Assembly (NCBI RefSeq): GCF_009811315.1
Contig: NZ_BLID01000011.1
Location: 1 to 64,000 of the forward strand
From: Vibrio atypicus
Lineage (GTDB): Bacteria > Pseudomonadota > Gammaproteobacteria > Enterobacterales > Vibrionaceae
Direction of reading: 5' to 3'
Length of the DNA: 64,000 nt
Positions 43,755-53,713 of this stretch are shown here, in pieces. The first letter of the stretch is position 1; every line of letters begins with the position of its first letter. The translations under genes and the position numbers were made by a program. The notes beneath the pieces were generated by a model. It saw only the letters and a program-made list of their open reading frames with translations. It was not told where the DNA came from and did not search any database.

Positions 43755-44336
43755 TTAGTGAGAACCGCAGCTACCGCCACCGCAGCAACCGTCTTTTTTC
43801 TCTTCACCATGGTCGTGGCCTTCACCACCACAACAGCCACCTTCGTGATCGTGGTCGTGACCACAACCGCCAGCTTGGTGTACGTGACCGTGCTCGATCT
43901 CTTCTGCCGTTGCTTCACGTAGTGCTACAACTTCAACGTCAAACGTTAGAGTTTGGCCAGCAAGCATGTGGTTACCATCAACTACAACTTCATCGCCATC
44001 GACTTCTGTTACTTCAACAGGGATTGGACCTTGGTCAGTATCCGCTAGGAAGCGCATACCTACTTCGATTTGCTCAACACCTTGGAATACGTCAGCAGGA
44101 ACGCGTTGAACTAGCGCGTCGTTGTGCTCACCGTATGCTTCTTCAGGAGAAACAGTAACAGAGAACTTAGCGCCCGCTTCCTTGCCTTCTAGTGCAGTCT
44201 CAAGACCAGTGATTAGGTTGTTGTTACCATGTAGGTAATCTAGTGGCGCATCAGTTGTAGACTGATCAACAACTACACCGTCTTCTAGTTTTACTTGGTA
44301 AGCAAGACTTACAACTACGTTCTTTTCAATTTTCAT
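43755..44336 (-). CDS. slyD: FKBP-type peptidyl-prolyl isomerase and metallochaperone SlyD
   Basis: A 193-residue cytoplasmic chaperone. The FKBP domain with inserted flap (residues about 1-145) begins KIEKNVVVSLAYQVKLEDGVVVDQS. The His/Cys-rich tail (from about residue 150: HGHVHQAGGCGHDHDHEGG and CCGG/CGSH clusters) binds nickel and is used in hydrogenase and urease maturation in other species. GGAG precedes the ATG. The slyD-yheV-kefB-kefG order matches E. coli. Confidence 0.97.
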   Translation of the reverse strand: MKIEKNVVVSLAYQVKLEDGVVVDQSTTDAPLDYLHGNNNLITGLETALEGKEAGAKFSVTVSPEEAYGEHNDALVQRVPADVFQGVEQIEVGMRFLADTDQGPIPVEVTEVDGDEVVVDGNHMLAGQTLTFDVEVVALREATAEEIEHGHVHQAGGCGHDHDHEGGCCGGEGHDHGEEKKDGCCGGGSCGSH

Positions 44337-44428
44337 ATTGACTCCAAGGAGAATAAGGAACCACAGCTCAAGCTCTGGTCTACAAACTTTCTACGGGCAT
44401 ATTATGGGGATGATTTAGAGAAACTCAA

Positions 44429-44623
44429 TCAATCTGGTTTAAAAATTCCGATCATTTCTTGCCCAGAATGTGTCCCTGTCTCGACAGATTGCGGTGTTCG
44501 CTTATCTTGATGTCCGCACTCTACACACTCGACGAGCTCAATATTGTTTTCTATCCACCAGCGTAACGTGTCTTGCTGTGAGCACTTCGGGCAGCTGGCG
44601 CCTGCGATGAATCTTTTTTTCAT
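44429..44623 (-). CDS. yheV: YheV family zinc-ribbon protein
   Basis: A 64-residue protein with two CxxC pairs (CPKC near residue 11 and CVEC near 33) forming a zinc ribbon, matching the YheV family by sequence and position between slyD and kefB. Function unknown. No strong ribosome binding site; it begins 21 bases after the kefB stop and may depend on kefB translation. Confidence 0.88.
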   Translation of the reverse strand: MKKRFIAGASCPKCSQQDTLRWWIENNIELVECVECGHQDKRTPQSVETGTHSGQEMIGIFKPD

Positions 44624-44644
44624 GGTTACAACTCTATTATTAGA

Positions 44645-46441
44645 TCAATCCCAGAAGTTTCTTGATTGTTGGTCGCTTTCCATCTCACGACCAAATATCT
44701 CTTCCAGTTCTTTACGGGCTTCTTTGGCTCTTAAGGCCAATTGTTTATCATCTTTGTGCTGAGGCAGCAGTTCCTTCAGCATAGCATTATCCAGTTTTCT
44801 AAAATGTGCTTCGGCTCGTTTCGCTTGATAAGGGTGCATGCCCAAATCGACCAAGGCTTGGCGGCCAAGATCCAGAGCTCCGAGGAAGGTTTCACGCGAG
44901 TAGCTATCTACACCGTGGCTGAGCAATTGATAGGCCTCCACTCGACTGCGTGCCCTAGCAAGCAGTTTAAGTTTAGGGAAATGCGTTTGGCACAACTCGA
45001 TGATCTTCATTATCTCATCAGGAGAGTCGGTACAGATGATCATCGCCTCAGCTTTGTCTGCCCCAGCCGCTCGGAGTAAATCAAGCTGGGTTGCATCACC
45101 GTAGTAAACCTTGTAGCCATATTTGCGCAGCAACTGAATTTGGCTCGCATCACTTTCCAAGACTGTTACTTTGATCTTATTGGCGTACATCAAACGACCA
45201 ATGATCTGCCCGAAACGACCGAAGCCAGCAATAATGACTCTAGGCTGCTTATTAATCACATCACTTGCCAATGTTGCCTCTATCTCTGCATTCAGACCGC
45301 GCGCATACCATTTGCTTTGCATCATCAATAGAATCGGAGTGGTCACCATAGACAAACTCACAACAACCAAAAGAAACGCAGTCTGCTCTTGGTTAAGCAA
45401 ACCTTCCGCGCTCGCAGCCGTAAAGATGACAAACGCAAACTCACCACCTTGGCTCAAAATTGCTGCCATTTTGCTCCGTGATTTCGCCCGGCTACCAGAT
45501 AGTCGAGCTAAAAAGTAGAGAATCGCCCCTTTTACCGCAACTAAGCTGAACACAGCCGTCAAAACAGCAAATGGCTCTAAAGCGAGTAAACCTAAGTTCA
45601 CCGCCATTCCCACCGCAATAAAAAATAGCCCCAATAGAAGCCCCTTGAACGGTTCAATGGCAATCTCTAGCTCATGGCGATATTCACTCTCTGCAAGTAG
45701 TACACCCGCCAAAAAGGTTCCTAGCGCCATAGATAAGCCAAGGTGTTTCATCATCAAAGCAATGCCAATCACCAACAACAATGCCGCTACCGTGAAGAGC
45801 TCACGGACGCCACTAAGAACCACATAGCGAAATAGTGGACGTAACAAGAAGTGGCCACCAACAAGTAACGCACCGACACCAGCTAGCGTCCAAAGTGCAT
45901 CTAACCAATTCCCGGCAGTATTGCCTGCTAAAACAGGCAGTATGGCCAACATCGGAATCACGGCAATATCTTGGAATAAGAGCACCGCAAAGCCAGATTG
46001 CCCCGCCTCTTTACCGGCGAGACCGTGCTCTTCAATTACTTTTAAAGCAATCGCCGTTGAGGAAAGAGCTAACCCCATACCGATAACAAGGCTGGTTTGC
46101 CAACTGGTACCAGCGATATATGCGACACTGGCAATAACGCAAGTAGTGATCGCGACCTGCGCTCCACCTAACCCCAATATGGGGCCTTTCATTTGAAACA
46201 GTTTTTTCGGATTCAGCTCTAAGCCGATCAAAAACAGTAATAAAACAACGCCAAATTCAGCAAAGTGCAAAATGGCTTCCACGTCACTGATCAGGCCGAG
46301 CCCCCAAGGGCCAATCGCCACACCAGCGAGTAAGTAACCCAGAACTGACCCCAAACCCATACGCTGGGCAAGCGGAACCGCAACCACCGCTGCAGTCAAA
46401 AAAATCACACTACTTTGAAGAAAGTCATTCTCAAGCGCCAT
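44645..46441 (-). CDS. kefB: Glutathione-regulated potassium efflux protein KefB
   Basis: K+/H+ antiporter that protects against electrophiles. Of the 598 residues (E. coli 601), about 1-380 form a Na/H-exchanger-type membrane domain with about 12 segments ([37 protein letters not shown]). Residues about 395-550 form the KTN Rossmann domain ([31 protein letters not shown]). A strong TAGGAGGTC precedes the ATG, which lies inside kefG; the genes overlap by 11 bases. Confidence 0.95.
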   Translation of the reverse strand: MALENDFLQSSVIFLTAAVVAVPLAQRMGLGSVLGYLLAGVAIGPWGLGLISDVEAILHFAEFGVVLLLFLIGLELNPKKLFQMKGPILGLGGAQVAITTCVIASVAYIAGTSWQTSLVIGMGLALSSTAIALKVIEEHGLAGKEAGQSGFAVLLFQDIAVIPMLAILPVLAGNTAGNWLDALWTLAGVGALLVGGHFLLRPLFRYVVLSGVRELFTVAALLLVIGIALMMKHLGLSMALGTFLAGVLLAESEYRHELEIAIEPFKGLLLGLFFIAVGMAVNLGLLALEPFAVLTAVFSLVAVKGAILYFLARLSGSRAKSRSKMAAILSQGGEFAFVIFTAASAEGLLNQEQTAFLLVVVSLSMVTTPILLMMQSKWYARGLNAEIEATLASDVINKQPRVIIAGFGRFGQIIGRLMYANKIKVTVLESDASQIQLLRKYGYKVYYGDATQLDLLRAAGADKAEAMIICTDSPDEIMKIIELCQTHFPKLKLLARARSRVEAYQLLSHGVDSYSRETFLGALDLGRQALVDLGMHPYQAKRAEAHFRKLDNAMLKELLPQHKDDKQLALRAKEARKELEEIFGREMESDQQSRNFWD

Positions 46442-47015
46442 ATTGACCTCCTAACTCTTGCTCAAACGAGTACAAGGGATCATTCAACCATTGGCGATAT
46501 GCTTCCGCGTGCTGGTAACGTTCCATCTCAGAGACATTTCGTGCCCAATACAACACCAGCGGCTCTATCCATTCCATTTGGCATAGCGCTGCGGTCAATT
46601 CAAAAGGTTGTAGGATCTCTGATAAAGGATAGCGGTTATAGCCACTTTTACAGAAAGCATCTTCTTTACCACCTGTCGTAATAACACTACGCCAATACTT
46701 TCCTTTAAGCGCTTCGCCACCGCCAAAAGCAAAACCTTTGTCTAATACTCGGTCTAACCATTCCTTTAACAAGGCGGGGCAAGAATACATATAGAGTGGG
46801 TGATGAAAAACGATCACGTCATGATCATTAAGCAGTTGATGCTCCGCTTTTACATCGATGAAAAAGTCAGGGTAATGAGCATAAAGATCATGCACAGTGA
46901 CATGCTCAAGGGATTCGATCTTCTTAAGCATCATTTGATTTGCCACGGAGCTTCGTGACTCGGGATGAGCATAGAGCACCAATACTTTGGGCTTATCAGA
47001 AACTAAACTCTGCAT
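46431..47015 (-). CDS. kefG: KefG, ancillary NAD(P)H-oxidoreductase of KefB
   Basis: Flavodoxin-like quinone reductase required for full KefB activity. The 194 residues show [51 protein letters not shown] and TTGGKEDAF. Its stop lies inside kefB, an 11-base overlap that suggests coupled synthesis of transporter and partner. A short N-terminal extension of about eight residues is present compared with E. coli. Confidence 0.93.
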   Translation of the reverse strand: MQSLVSDKPKVLVLYAHPESRSSVANQMMLKKIESLEHVTVHDLYAHYPDFFIDVKAEHQLLNDHDVIVFHHPLYMYSCPALLKEWLDRVLDKGFAFGGGEALKGKYWRSVITTGGKEDAFCKSGYNRYPLSEILQPFELTAALCQMEWIEPLVLYWARNVSEMERYQHAEAYRQWLNDPLYSFEQELGGQYGA

Positions 47016-47174
47016 TCCTTGGACAGCAATCCTTTTGTTTTATTAGCCAAAATCATTGTTTTTATAGGTTATCAGATTGTTATACGTGGTTAGCCAAGAT
47101 AACGCAATAATCGACTTTTAATCTTATTCCCCCTACTATTCGACGCAATACGAGCAAAGATAAAGCAAAAAAAT

Positions 47175-49097
47175 ATGATTACCTTCTCTGGCATGCAGCT
47201 TCTACGTGGTGGTAAACCACTTTTAGACCAGGCATCAGCAACGATTCAACCCGGTGACAAGGTCGGCTTAGTTGGCAAAAATGGCTGTGGAAAATCCACC
47301 CTATTTGCCTTAATCAAAGATGAACTGTCGATTGATGCTGGCAACTTCAGTAAGCCTGCCCATTGGGAACTGGCTTGGGTTGCACAGGAAACGCCAGCAC
47401 TAGAACGCAGTGCGATTGAATATGTCATTGATGGTGATCGTGAGTATCGAAAACTCGAAGCAGATCTGGCAGAAGCTGAACAAAAAGACAATGGTACTCT
47501 AGTCGCTGAGATTCACGGCAAAATTGAAACTATTGGCGGCTATAGTATTCGTGCCCGCGCTGCTGAACTGTTAGATGGTCTAGGTTTTAGCCAAGCGCAA
47601 ATGAGTTGGAACTTAACCCAGTTCTCTGGTGGTTGGCGTATGCGTTTAAACTTAGCTCAAGCGCTACTGTGCCGCTCTGATCTATTGTTGCTCGATGAAC
47701 CGACCAACCACTTAGACTTAGACGCCGTAATGTGGCTCGAGCGCTGGCTGCAAAACTACCCTGGCACCTTAGTCTTGATCTCGCACGACCGAGATTTTCT
47801 TGACCCGATCGTAGGCCGCATTATTCATGTCGAAAACCAGCAGTTAAACGAATACACGGGTAACTACTCTTCGTTTGAAGATCAACGCGCTCAAAAGCTG
47901 ATCTTGCAACAAGCGCAGTTTGAGAAACAACAGAAGCAGATGTCTCACATGCAAAGCTACATCGACCGCTTCCGCTACAAAGCATCCAAGGCTCGCCAAG
48001 CTCAAAGCCGTATCAAAGCGCTTGAACGCATGGAGAAGGTGCTGCCAGCTCAACTTGATAACCCATTTAGCTTTCAGTTTAGAGATCCAGAAGCGCTACC
48101 CAACCCTATTATCATGATGGATGATGTATCGGCAGGCTACGATGACAATCTAATCTTAGAGAAGATTCGCCTGAACTTGGTCCCTGGTAGCCGTATTGGT
48201 CTGCTCGGCCGCAATGGCGCAGGTAAATCAACGCTGATCAAGTTACTTTCTGGTGAGCTTAATCCTCAAGGCGGCGATCTGACATACTCTCAAGGCGTTA
48301 AGATTGGTTACTTTGCTCAGCACCAACTAGAAACTCTCCACCCAGAAGAGACACCACTGCAGCATATGATGCAGATTGCTCCTGATAAGAATGAACTGGA
48401 ACTACGGAATTACCTAGGTAGCTTTGGTTTCCAAGGGGAAAAAGCACTGGAAAAAGTCGCGCCATTTTCTGGTGGTGAGAAAGCTCGCTTAGTCTTGGCT
48501 CTGATCGTTTGGCAAAAACCAAACTTGCTGCTGCTCGATGAACCAACCAACCACCTTGATTTGGATATGCGTCAAGCCTTAACCATGGCGCTGCAAACCT
48601 TTGAAGGAGCGATGGTGATTGTTTCGCACGACCGCTATTTATTGCGTGCGACCACCGATGACCTTTACCTAGTACATGACCGCCAAGTAGCCTCTTTTGA
48701 TGGTGATCTCTCTGACTACTACAAGTGGCTCACAGAGCAACAAAAAGCAGAGCGTCGTGAAGCCCAATCACAGCAACCGGAGAAGACTTCTGTCAATAGT
48801 GCTGCGACTAAGAAAGAGCAAAAACGTCGCGAGGCAGAATTCCGCAAACAGACGGCGCCAATTCGCAAAAAACTGACAAAGCTAGAAGAAAAAATGGATA
48901 AGTTGGGGACAGCATTGGCGGAAGCGGAAACGCAATTATCCGATAACTCACTTTATGATGGCGAAAATAAAGCTAAACTTAATCAAGTATTAGCCATTCA
49001 AGCCAACAGTAAAAGCGAGCTTGAAGACGTCGAAATGGAATGGATGGCTCTACAAGAAGAGCTTGAACAGATGGAGCAGGAGTTCAATAGCCAATGA
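47175..49097 (+). CDS. yheS: ABC-F family ATPase YheS
   Basis: Ribosome-associated translation factor of the ABC-F class. The 640 residues have two ATPase domains: Walker A GLVGKNGCGKST and GLLGRNGAGKST, signatures FSGGWRMRLNL and FSGGEKARL, and LLLLDEPTNHLDLD twice. An interdomain arm lies between, and a Glu/Lys-rich coiled coil covers about the last 100 residues. No membrane segment. Divergent from kefG and overlapping the next gene by four bases. Confidence 0.95.
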   Translation: MITFSGMQLLRGGKPLLDQASATIQPGDKVGLVGKNGCGKSTLFALIKDELSIDAGNFSKPAHWELAWVAQETPALERSAIEYVIDGDREYRKLEADLAEAEQKDNGTLVAEIHGKIETIGGYSIRARAAELLDGLGFSQAQMSWNLTQFSGGWRMRLNLAQALLCRSDLLLLDEPTNHLDLDAVMWLERWLQNYPGTLVLISHDRDFLDPIVGRIIHVENQQLNEYTGNYSSFEDQRAQKLILQQAQFEKQQKQMSHMQSYIDRFRYKASKARQAQSRIKALERMEKVLPAQLDNPFSFQFRDPEALPNPIIMMDDVSAGYDDNLILEKIRLNLVPGSRIGLLGRNGAGKSTLIKLLSGELNPQGGDLTYSQGVKIGYFAQHQLETLHPEETPLQHMMQIAPDKNELELRNYLGSFGFQGEKALEKVAPFSGGEKARLVLALIVWQKPNLLLLDEPTNHLDLDMRQALTMALQTFEGAMVIVSHDRYLLRATTDDLYLVHDRQVASFDGDLSDYYKWLTEQQKAERREAQSQQPEKTSVNSAATKKEQKRREAEFRKQTAPIRKKLTKLEEKMDKLGTALAEAETQLSDNSLYDGENKAKLNQVLAIQANSKSELEDVEMEWMALQEELEQMEQEFNSQ

Positions 49098-49573
49098 GTT
49101 TAAAGCACGTAGAAATTTCTCTCACACTCGAACGCTTATGGCAATTTAGCTTGCAGTATTACAGTGTGCGAGAAGTGAAAGATGCGTGCTTAAATCTCCA
49201 AAATCATTGCAAAGGCAACGTTAATCTACTGCTGCTACTCAAATGGCTTGATGAGCAGCAGGTCTGTTTTCATGAGCAAGATTGGCACCGCGTAGAAGAA
49301 TGCCTAGGGCGATCCGAGACCCTGCTACTGAGCTACCGTGAATTAAGGCGTAAACTAAAACTTCACGTATCCGATACGCTCTACCGTGAATCTCTCCAAT
49401 TCGAACTCCAACTAGAAAAACAGCAGCAATCTGATCTGGTTGATTGTATTAACAGTATTGAACTAGAAATCAATCACGCAGAGCCGCTCACATTACGATA
49501 CTGCCGCCAACTTGGTGGTGAGCACCTCTATTCAGCTTTTGCTGAACCTATTGACAATATTGCCAACTTATAG
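49094..49573 (+). CDS. TIGR02444 family protein
   Basis: A 159-residue soluble, helical, Leu-rich protein (LNLQNHCKGNVNLLLLLKWLDEQQ) that I recognise as the TIGR02444 family of gammaproteobacteria. Function unknown. It overlaps yheS by four bases (ATGA) and precedes yheT, so it is almost certainly in the same operon. E. coli lacks this gene at the locus. Confidence 0.82.
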   Translation: MSLKHVEISLTLERLWQFSLQYYSVREVKDACLNLQNHCKGNVNLLLLLKWLDEQQVCFHEQDWHRVEECLGRSETLLLSYRELRRKLKLHVSDTLYRESLQFELQLEKQQQSDLVDCINSIELEINHAEPLTLRYCRQLGGEHLYSAFAEPIDNIANL

Positions 49574-49581
49574 AGACGCCC

Positions 49582-50559
49582 ATGACTCAGTTCATTGCAG
49601 CAAAAGGCTTAACCAACCCGCACCTCCAGACTTTGGCTCCGCGCTTTATTCGTAAAAAAGCGCTATTTGAACCAGTCTGGCAAACACTCGATACCCCAGA
49701 TGGTGACTTTTTAGATATTGCTTGGGGTGAAGAACACCACACCGAGCAAGCGAAGAACAAGCCTATTTTCGTTCTGTTTCATGGTTTAGAAGGTTGCTTC
49801 TATAGCCCTTATGCCAATGGACTGATGGACGCTTTTACTAAACAAGGTTGGCTATCGGTGATGATGCACTTTCGCGGTTGCAGCGGTAAACCAAACAAAC
49901 TGGCGCGCGCCTATCACTCTGGCGAAGTTGAAGACGCTCGGCTGTTTTTGGAGTACCTCGACTCTCTATTTCCTGGTCAGCGTAAAGTTGCTGTGGGTAT
50001 TTCTCTTGGTGGCAATATGCTAGCTAATTATCTAGCCAAGTATAACGACCAACCACTACTCGACGCTGCAACGATTGTATCTGCGCCACTCGATTTATCG
50101 GCCTGCTCTGAGCGTATTGAGCAAGGCTTTTCGAAGCTATATAAAAACTACCTACTTTCTTCATTGAAAAAGAGCGCACTGCAAAAGCACCACCTCTTAA
50201 AGGGAGAATTAGGGCTAAGCTACCAATGCATCAAGCGTGTCACTAAGCTGTATGAATTTGATGACTTGATCACTGCACCACTGCATGGATTCAAAAATGC
50301 CGAAGATTACTATCTGCGCTGTTCCGGGATCCATCGCCTAAAAGAAATCAAAATCCCAACTCAGATCATCCACGCAAAGGATGATCCTTTCATGACAGAA
50401 GCGGTGATCCCTAAATACGTACTTCCAGACAATATTGACTACCGTCTGTTTGAACAAGGTGGCCACGTCGGTTTTGTTACAGGTAGTGCCATGAAACCTC
50501 GCTTTTGGTTAGAAGAAGCTCTGCCTGCCTACTATGAAAGCCTGACTGATCCGGCATAG
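49582..50559 (+). CDS. YheT family alpha/beta hydrolase
   Basis: A 325-residue predicted esterase. The oxyanion region FHGLEGCFYSPYANGLM, nucleophile elbow GISLGGNMLANYL with catalytic serine, acid DDPFM and His in GGHVGFV are all present. The start AKGLTNPHLQTLAPRF is typical of YheT. It starts eight bases after the TIGR02444 gene. Substrate unknown. Confidence 0.93.
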   Translation: MTQFIAAKGLTNPHLQTLAPRFIRKKALFEPVWQTLDTPDGDFLDIAWGEEHHTEQAKNKPIFVLFHGLEGCFYSPYANGLMDAFTKQGWLSVMMHFRGCSGKPNKLARAYHSGEVEDARLFLEYLDSLFPGQRKVAVGISLGGNMLANYLAKYNDQPLLDAATIVSAPLDLSACSERIEQGFSKLYKNYLLSSLKKSALQKHHLLKGELGLSYQCIKRVTKLYEFDDLITAPLHGFKNAEDYYLRCSGIHRLKEIKIPTQIIHAKDDPFMTEAVIPKYVLPDNIDYRLFEQGGHVGFVTGSAMKPRFWLEEALPAYYESLTDPA

Positions 50560-50605
50560 TACGCAAAGATACTCCCAACAACGAACATAAAATTTTGAGG
50601 TATTT

Positions 50606-50818
50606 ATGATCATTCCTTGGCAACAGATCGAGCCCGATACACTGGATAACTTGGTCAAAGAGTTTGTCTTACGCGAAGGGACCGATTACGGCGCGATCGA
50701 AGTTTCACTGCAAGACAAAGTTAACCAAATCAAAACTCAACTAGAAAACGGAGAAGCGGTCGTCGTCTTCTCTGAATTACACGAAACGGTTGATATTCAA
50801 CTCAAAAACAAATTTTAG
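50606..50818 (+). CDS. YheU family protein
   Basis: A 70-residue acidic protein starting [29 protein letters not shown], the family signature of E. coli YheU. Function unknown. TTGAGG precedes the ATG. Lies between yheT and prkB as in E. coli. Confidence 0.92.
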   Translation: MIIPWQQIEPDTLDNLVKEFVLREGTDYGAIEVSLQDKVNQIKTQLENGEAVVVFSELHETVDIQLKNKF

Positions 50819-50833
50819 AGAACCGCATACAGT

Positions 50834-50866
50834 GACGTCCAACTAAAGCGTGCTATAGTGGACGTC
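50834..50866. repeat. Inverted repeat in front of prkB
   Basis: GACGTCC (50834-50840) and GGACGTC (50860-50866) form a perfect 7-bp inverted repeat with a 19-base centre that contains TATAGT, a plausible -10. It is not followed by a T run, so it is not a terminator; an operator is possible. Confidence 0.4.
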
Positions 50867-50900
50867 GATTACAGGAACGTACTCTCAGACAAGGTTTGTC

Positions 50901-51770
50901 ATGTCAGCTAAACACCCTATTATTGCCGTAACTGGTTCTTCAGGCGCCGGTACTACAACGACTTCCGAAGCTTTTCGCAAGATGTTCAATATGATGAATG
51001 TCAGACCCGCTTGGGTCGAAGGAGACAGTTTTCACCGCTTTACTCGCCCAGAAATGGACGTGGAGATTCGCAAAGCGCGTGAGCAAGGTCGACACATCAG
51101 CTATTTTGGTCCTCAAGCTAACGACTTTCCGGCACTTGCCGAGTTCTTTCGCAAGTTTGGCCACGAAGGCACAGGTCAAGTGCGTCGCTATTTACACACC
51201 TTTGATGAAGCCGTCCCATACAATCAGATGCCAGGCACCTTTACTCCGTGGCAAGATCTGCCTGAAAACTCTGATGTGCTATTTTATGAAGGCTTACATG
51301 GTGGCGTGGTCGATGGTGATGTGAATGTCGCTCAACATGTCGATTTCCTGATAGGCATGGTACCAATTGTAAACTTAGAGTGGATACAAAAGTTCGTCCG
51401 TGATACCCGAGACCGTGGACACTCCCGTGAAGCGGTGATGGATTCAATTGTTCGCTCAATGGACGACTATCTCAATTACATTACCCCACAGTTCTCTCGA
51501 ACTCACATTAACTTTCAGCGCGTTCCTACTGTCGATACTTCCAACCCTCTTAATGCGAAAGGTATCCCGAGCTTGGATGAAAGCTTTGTCGTGATTCGCT
51601 TACGTGGGATCAAAAACGTCGACTTCCCATATTTGCTGGCAATGATTGATGGCTCATTCATGTCGCGACATAACACCTTAGTTGTACCTGGTGGTAAAAT
51701 GAGTTTTGCGATGGAGTTGATAGTCCGCCCTATCCTACAACAGTTGATTGAAACCGGGAAAATTGGCTAG
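50901..51770 (+). CDS. prkB: Phosphoribulokinase-like protein PrkB
   Basis: A 289-residue P-loop kinase with Walker A GSSGAGTTTTSE and the family blocks VEGDSFHRFTRPEMD and FYEGLHGGVVDGDVN. Equal in length to E. coli PrkB. No RuBisCO or Calvin-cycle genes are near, so the physiological role is unclear despite the name. AAGG precedes the ATG. Confidence 0.93.
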   Translation: MSAKHPIIAVTGSSGAGTTTTSEAFRKMFNMMNVRPAWVEGDSFHRFTRPEMDVEIRKAREQGRHISYFGPQANDFPALAEFFRKFGHEGTGQVRRYLHTFDEAVPYNQMPGTFTPWQDLPENSDVLFYEGLHGGVVDGDVNVAQHVDFLIGMVPIVNLEWIQKFVRDTRDRGHSREAVMDSIVRSMDDYLNYITPQFSRTHINFQRVPTVDTSNPLNAKGIPSLDESFVVIRLRGIKNVDFPYLLAMIDGSFMSRHNTLVVPGGKMSFAMELIVRPILQQLIETGKIG

Positions 51771-51801
51771 AGCTCACGGCTAAAACACGATTACTTTTCA
51801 T

Positions 51802-51823
51802 ACCGTGATCATGTGCACAATTT
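51802..51823. promoter_or_regulatory. Candidate CRP-binding site ahead of crp
   Basis: CCGTGATCATGTGCACAATT contains GTGA-N6-GCACA, a near match to the CRP consensus TGTGA-N6-TCACA with symmetric half-sites intact except one base each. It sits about 200 bases before the crp ATG. Autoregulation is known for E. coli crp. Confidence 0.4.
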
Positions 51824-51911
51824 TGCGTAGTAAAACCTAAGTAGGACCCGATTAAAATCAAGAAATCGTTTTCGAAAAAGGATACTATTTGTAACCGAAA
51901 CACAAGTTGGC

Positions 51912-51940
51912 TTGCAGCATTTGTAAAGTGCTCTTATCCT
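51912..51940 (+). promoter_or_regulatory. Possible crp promoter
   Basis: TTGCAG (51912-51917) and TATCCT (51935-51940) with 17-bp spacing, giving a leader of about 65 bases before crp. The hexamers are only fair. Confidence 0.4.
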
Positions 51941-52011
51941 AGGAAGTCTATTTTAGGCTTTACTAAAACATGGAAAGCGGCAAGCGTACCCTGCAGAGGA
52001 AGTGAGATATT

Positions 52012-52644
52012 ATGGTTCTAGGTAAACCTCAAACCGACCCAACATTAGAGTGGTTTCTTTCACACTGTCATATTCATAAGTACCCATCAAAAAGCACGCT
52101 AATTCACGCGGGCGAGAAAGCTGAAACGTTGTACTACATCGTTAAGGGTTCTGTGGCAGTACTTATCAAGGACGAAGAAGGTAAGGAAATGATCCTTTCT
52201 TACCTAAACCAAGGTGACTTTATTGGTGAACTTGGTCTATTCGAAGAAGACCAAGAGCGTACCGCATGGGTTCGTGCTAAATCTCCTTGTGAAGTTGCGG
52301 AAATCTCTTTCAAGAAATTCCGTCAGCTAATTCAAGTTAACCCAGACATCCTTATGCGCCTTTCAGCGCAAATGGCAAGCCGCCTACAAGTGACTAGCCA
52401 AAAAGTGGGTGACCTTGCGTTCCTTGACGTAACTGGCCGTATTGCTCAAACGCTACTTAACCTAGCGAAGCAACCAGATGCGATGACTCACCCAGATGGC
52501 ATGCAAATCAAGATCACTCGTCAAGAGATTGGTCAGATCGTAGGCTGTTCTCGTGAGACTGTAGGTCGTATCCTGAAGATGCTTGAAGAGCAGAATCTAA
52601 TTTCGGCGCACGGTAAAACTATCGTTGTATACGGTACTCGTTAA
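52012..52644 (+). CDS. crp: cAMP receptor protein (catabolite activator)
   Basis: Global regulator that binds cAMP and DNA. The 210 residues equal the E. coli length. The cAMP pocket is [18 protein letters not shown] near residues 72-89, and the recognition helix-turn-helix is [30 protein letters not shown] lies nine bases before the ATG. It ends the yheS-crp gene string seen also in E. coli. Confidence 0.99.
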   Translation: MVLGKPQTDPTLEWFLSHCHIHKYPSKSTLIHAGEKAETLYYIVKGSVAVLIKDEEGKEMILSYLNQGDFIGELGLFEEDQERTAWVRAKSPCEVAEISFKKFRQLIQVNPDILMRLSAQMASRLQVTSQKVGDLAFLDVTGRIAQTLLNLAKQPDAMTHPDGMQIKITRQEIGQIVGCSRETVGRILKMLEEQNLISAHGKTIVVYGTR

Positions 52645-52668
52645 TTTCTATTAACTGACCAAAATTTC

Positions 52669-52706
52669 AAAAGCCACCAAATATCAATTTGGTGGCTTTT
52701 TCTTTT
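52669..52706. terminator. Bidirectional terminator between crp and the DUF1338 gene
   Basis: A perfect 14-bp stem AAAAGCCACCAAAT / ATTTGGTGGCTTTT with loop ATCA and T runs on both strands, 24 bases past the crp stop and 29 past the convergent gene. Confidence 0.93.
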
Positions 52707-52735
52707 GTCATCAACTGAATCAAAGCCGCATTAGC

Positions 52736-53527
52736 TTAACCGTTAGTGCTCTCAAAGATTTTATCTGCTGATGCCGCGACAAACCCTGGATAAAGCTCCC
52801 CATTATTCATAGCGTAACGCTTAGCAAACTCATAGAAGCCACCAGGAATCACTTGATCTCCATCTGCAAACTCAACTGACACTTTATCTGCCATAGTCGA
52901 TGATTGCTCAAGCAGCACCTCTGGAGAGCCTTTCACTTCACCGCCAAATTCGTTGATCGTAAATCCTGATTGACGCAAATAGTTATTGACCTCTTTCACT
53001 TCATCAAAAGCTTTCAGTTGATTCACACTCACTGTAAAGTGATTAGCACCGTATCCATGTGCAGCTAACCAAGAAGCGTACTCGCTTTCTGTCGCTAATG
53101 TTTGGAAATCAGCAAAGCTCAAATCCCACAAGCGGCCACCGAATAAGAACTCATGATTTTTTAGCTTATCGGTGTCCAGTTGTTCAACAAGCTTAGCAAC
53201 AATGGCTTGCAGCTCAGCTGAGCACTCATCAACTTTCAAAGCACTAATAAAGACTTTTGGTTGTTTAGGATCAGGGTGTTCAAAATGTTTCGCGACCAAC
53301 TTCTTGCTTTCGAACTCATAATCTCCGCAAGCCTTATAACCCACATCTAAAAATGGTTGAGCTAAGGTTGCAATGCCGAGTGGTTCAAGATTAAACGTTC
53401 GTAAAGCAATATGGTCATTGATTAGCGCTTCATCTTCTTCGAGAAGTTGATGAACCTGCTGCGCAGAGGGACATAAGCGTTGAATATAGTCATTCCATAA
53501 CGACTGGAATAAAACATCTGGCGTCAT
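52736..53527 (-). CDS. DUF1338 protein, 2-oxoadipate dioxygenase/decarboxylase (HglS)-like
   Basis: A 263-residue protein of the DUF1338 family. A characterised member, HglS, converts 2-oxoadipate to D-2-hydroxyglutarate in lysine breakdown. The likely iron ligand is the His in LINDHIALRTFNLEP; FEHPDPKQPKVFISAL and FGGRLWDLSF are further family blocks. AAGGAGGC precedes the ATG. It lies 187 bp downstream of astD, after the ast terminator. Substrate in this organism is unknown; amino-acid breakdown is suggested by location. Confidence 0.82.
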   Translation of the reverse strand: MTPDVLFQSLWNDYIQRLCPSAQQVHQLLEEDEALINDHIALRTFNLEPLGIATLAQPFLDVGYKACGDYEFESKKLVAKHFEHPDPKQPKVFISALKVDECSAELQAIVAKLVEQLDTDKLKNHEFLFGGRLWDLSFADFQTLATESEYASWLAAHGYGANHFTVSVNQLKAFDEVKEVNNYLRQSGFTINEFGGEVKGSPEVLLEQSSTMADKVSVEFADGDQVIPGGFYEFAKRYAMNNGELYPGFVAASADKIFESTNG

Positions 53528-53596
53528 AACGCCTCCTTGTATAGGGGTTGTTTACGTAATGGATGTTGTAATAGTTATCTTTATATTATTTTGGCT

Positions 53597-53648
53597 ATAA
53601 AAAAGGCCATCTAACCAAGGTATCCAGAAAGTTTGATTAGATAGCCTT
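53597..53648 (-). terminator. Terminator of the ast operon
   Basis: A 12-bp stem with one mismatch (53603-53614 with 53637-53648), a 22-base loop and a T run on the minus strand, about 66 bases past the astD stop. Confidence 0.75.
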
Positions 53649-53665
53649 CAGCCTGTGACGCAAAT

Positions 53666-53685
53666 GTCTCTCGGCTCAGAGAGAC
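53666..53685 (-). repeat. Hairpin after astD
   Basis: GTCTCTC / GAGAGAC, a perfect 7-bp stem with a 6-base loop, between the astD stop and the T-tailed terminator. It has no T run and may protect the mRNA 3' end. Confidence 0.5.
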
Positions 53686-53713
53686 AAAAGGGAAATCCCT
53701 GAATACTGTATTT

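Noticed and set aside
43748-44158. 136-codon His/Arg-rich frame opposite slyD
   Set aside because: It is the complement of the His/Cys-rich SlyD tail, which explains its odd composition.
45140-46196. Plus-strand frames opposite kefB
   Set aside because: They lie wholly within kefB, which has complete domain evidence; the products resemble nothing.
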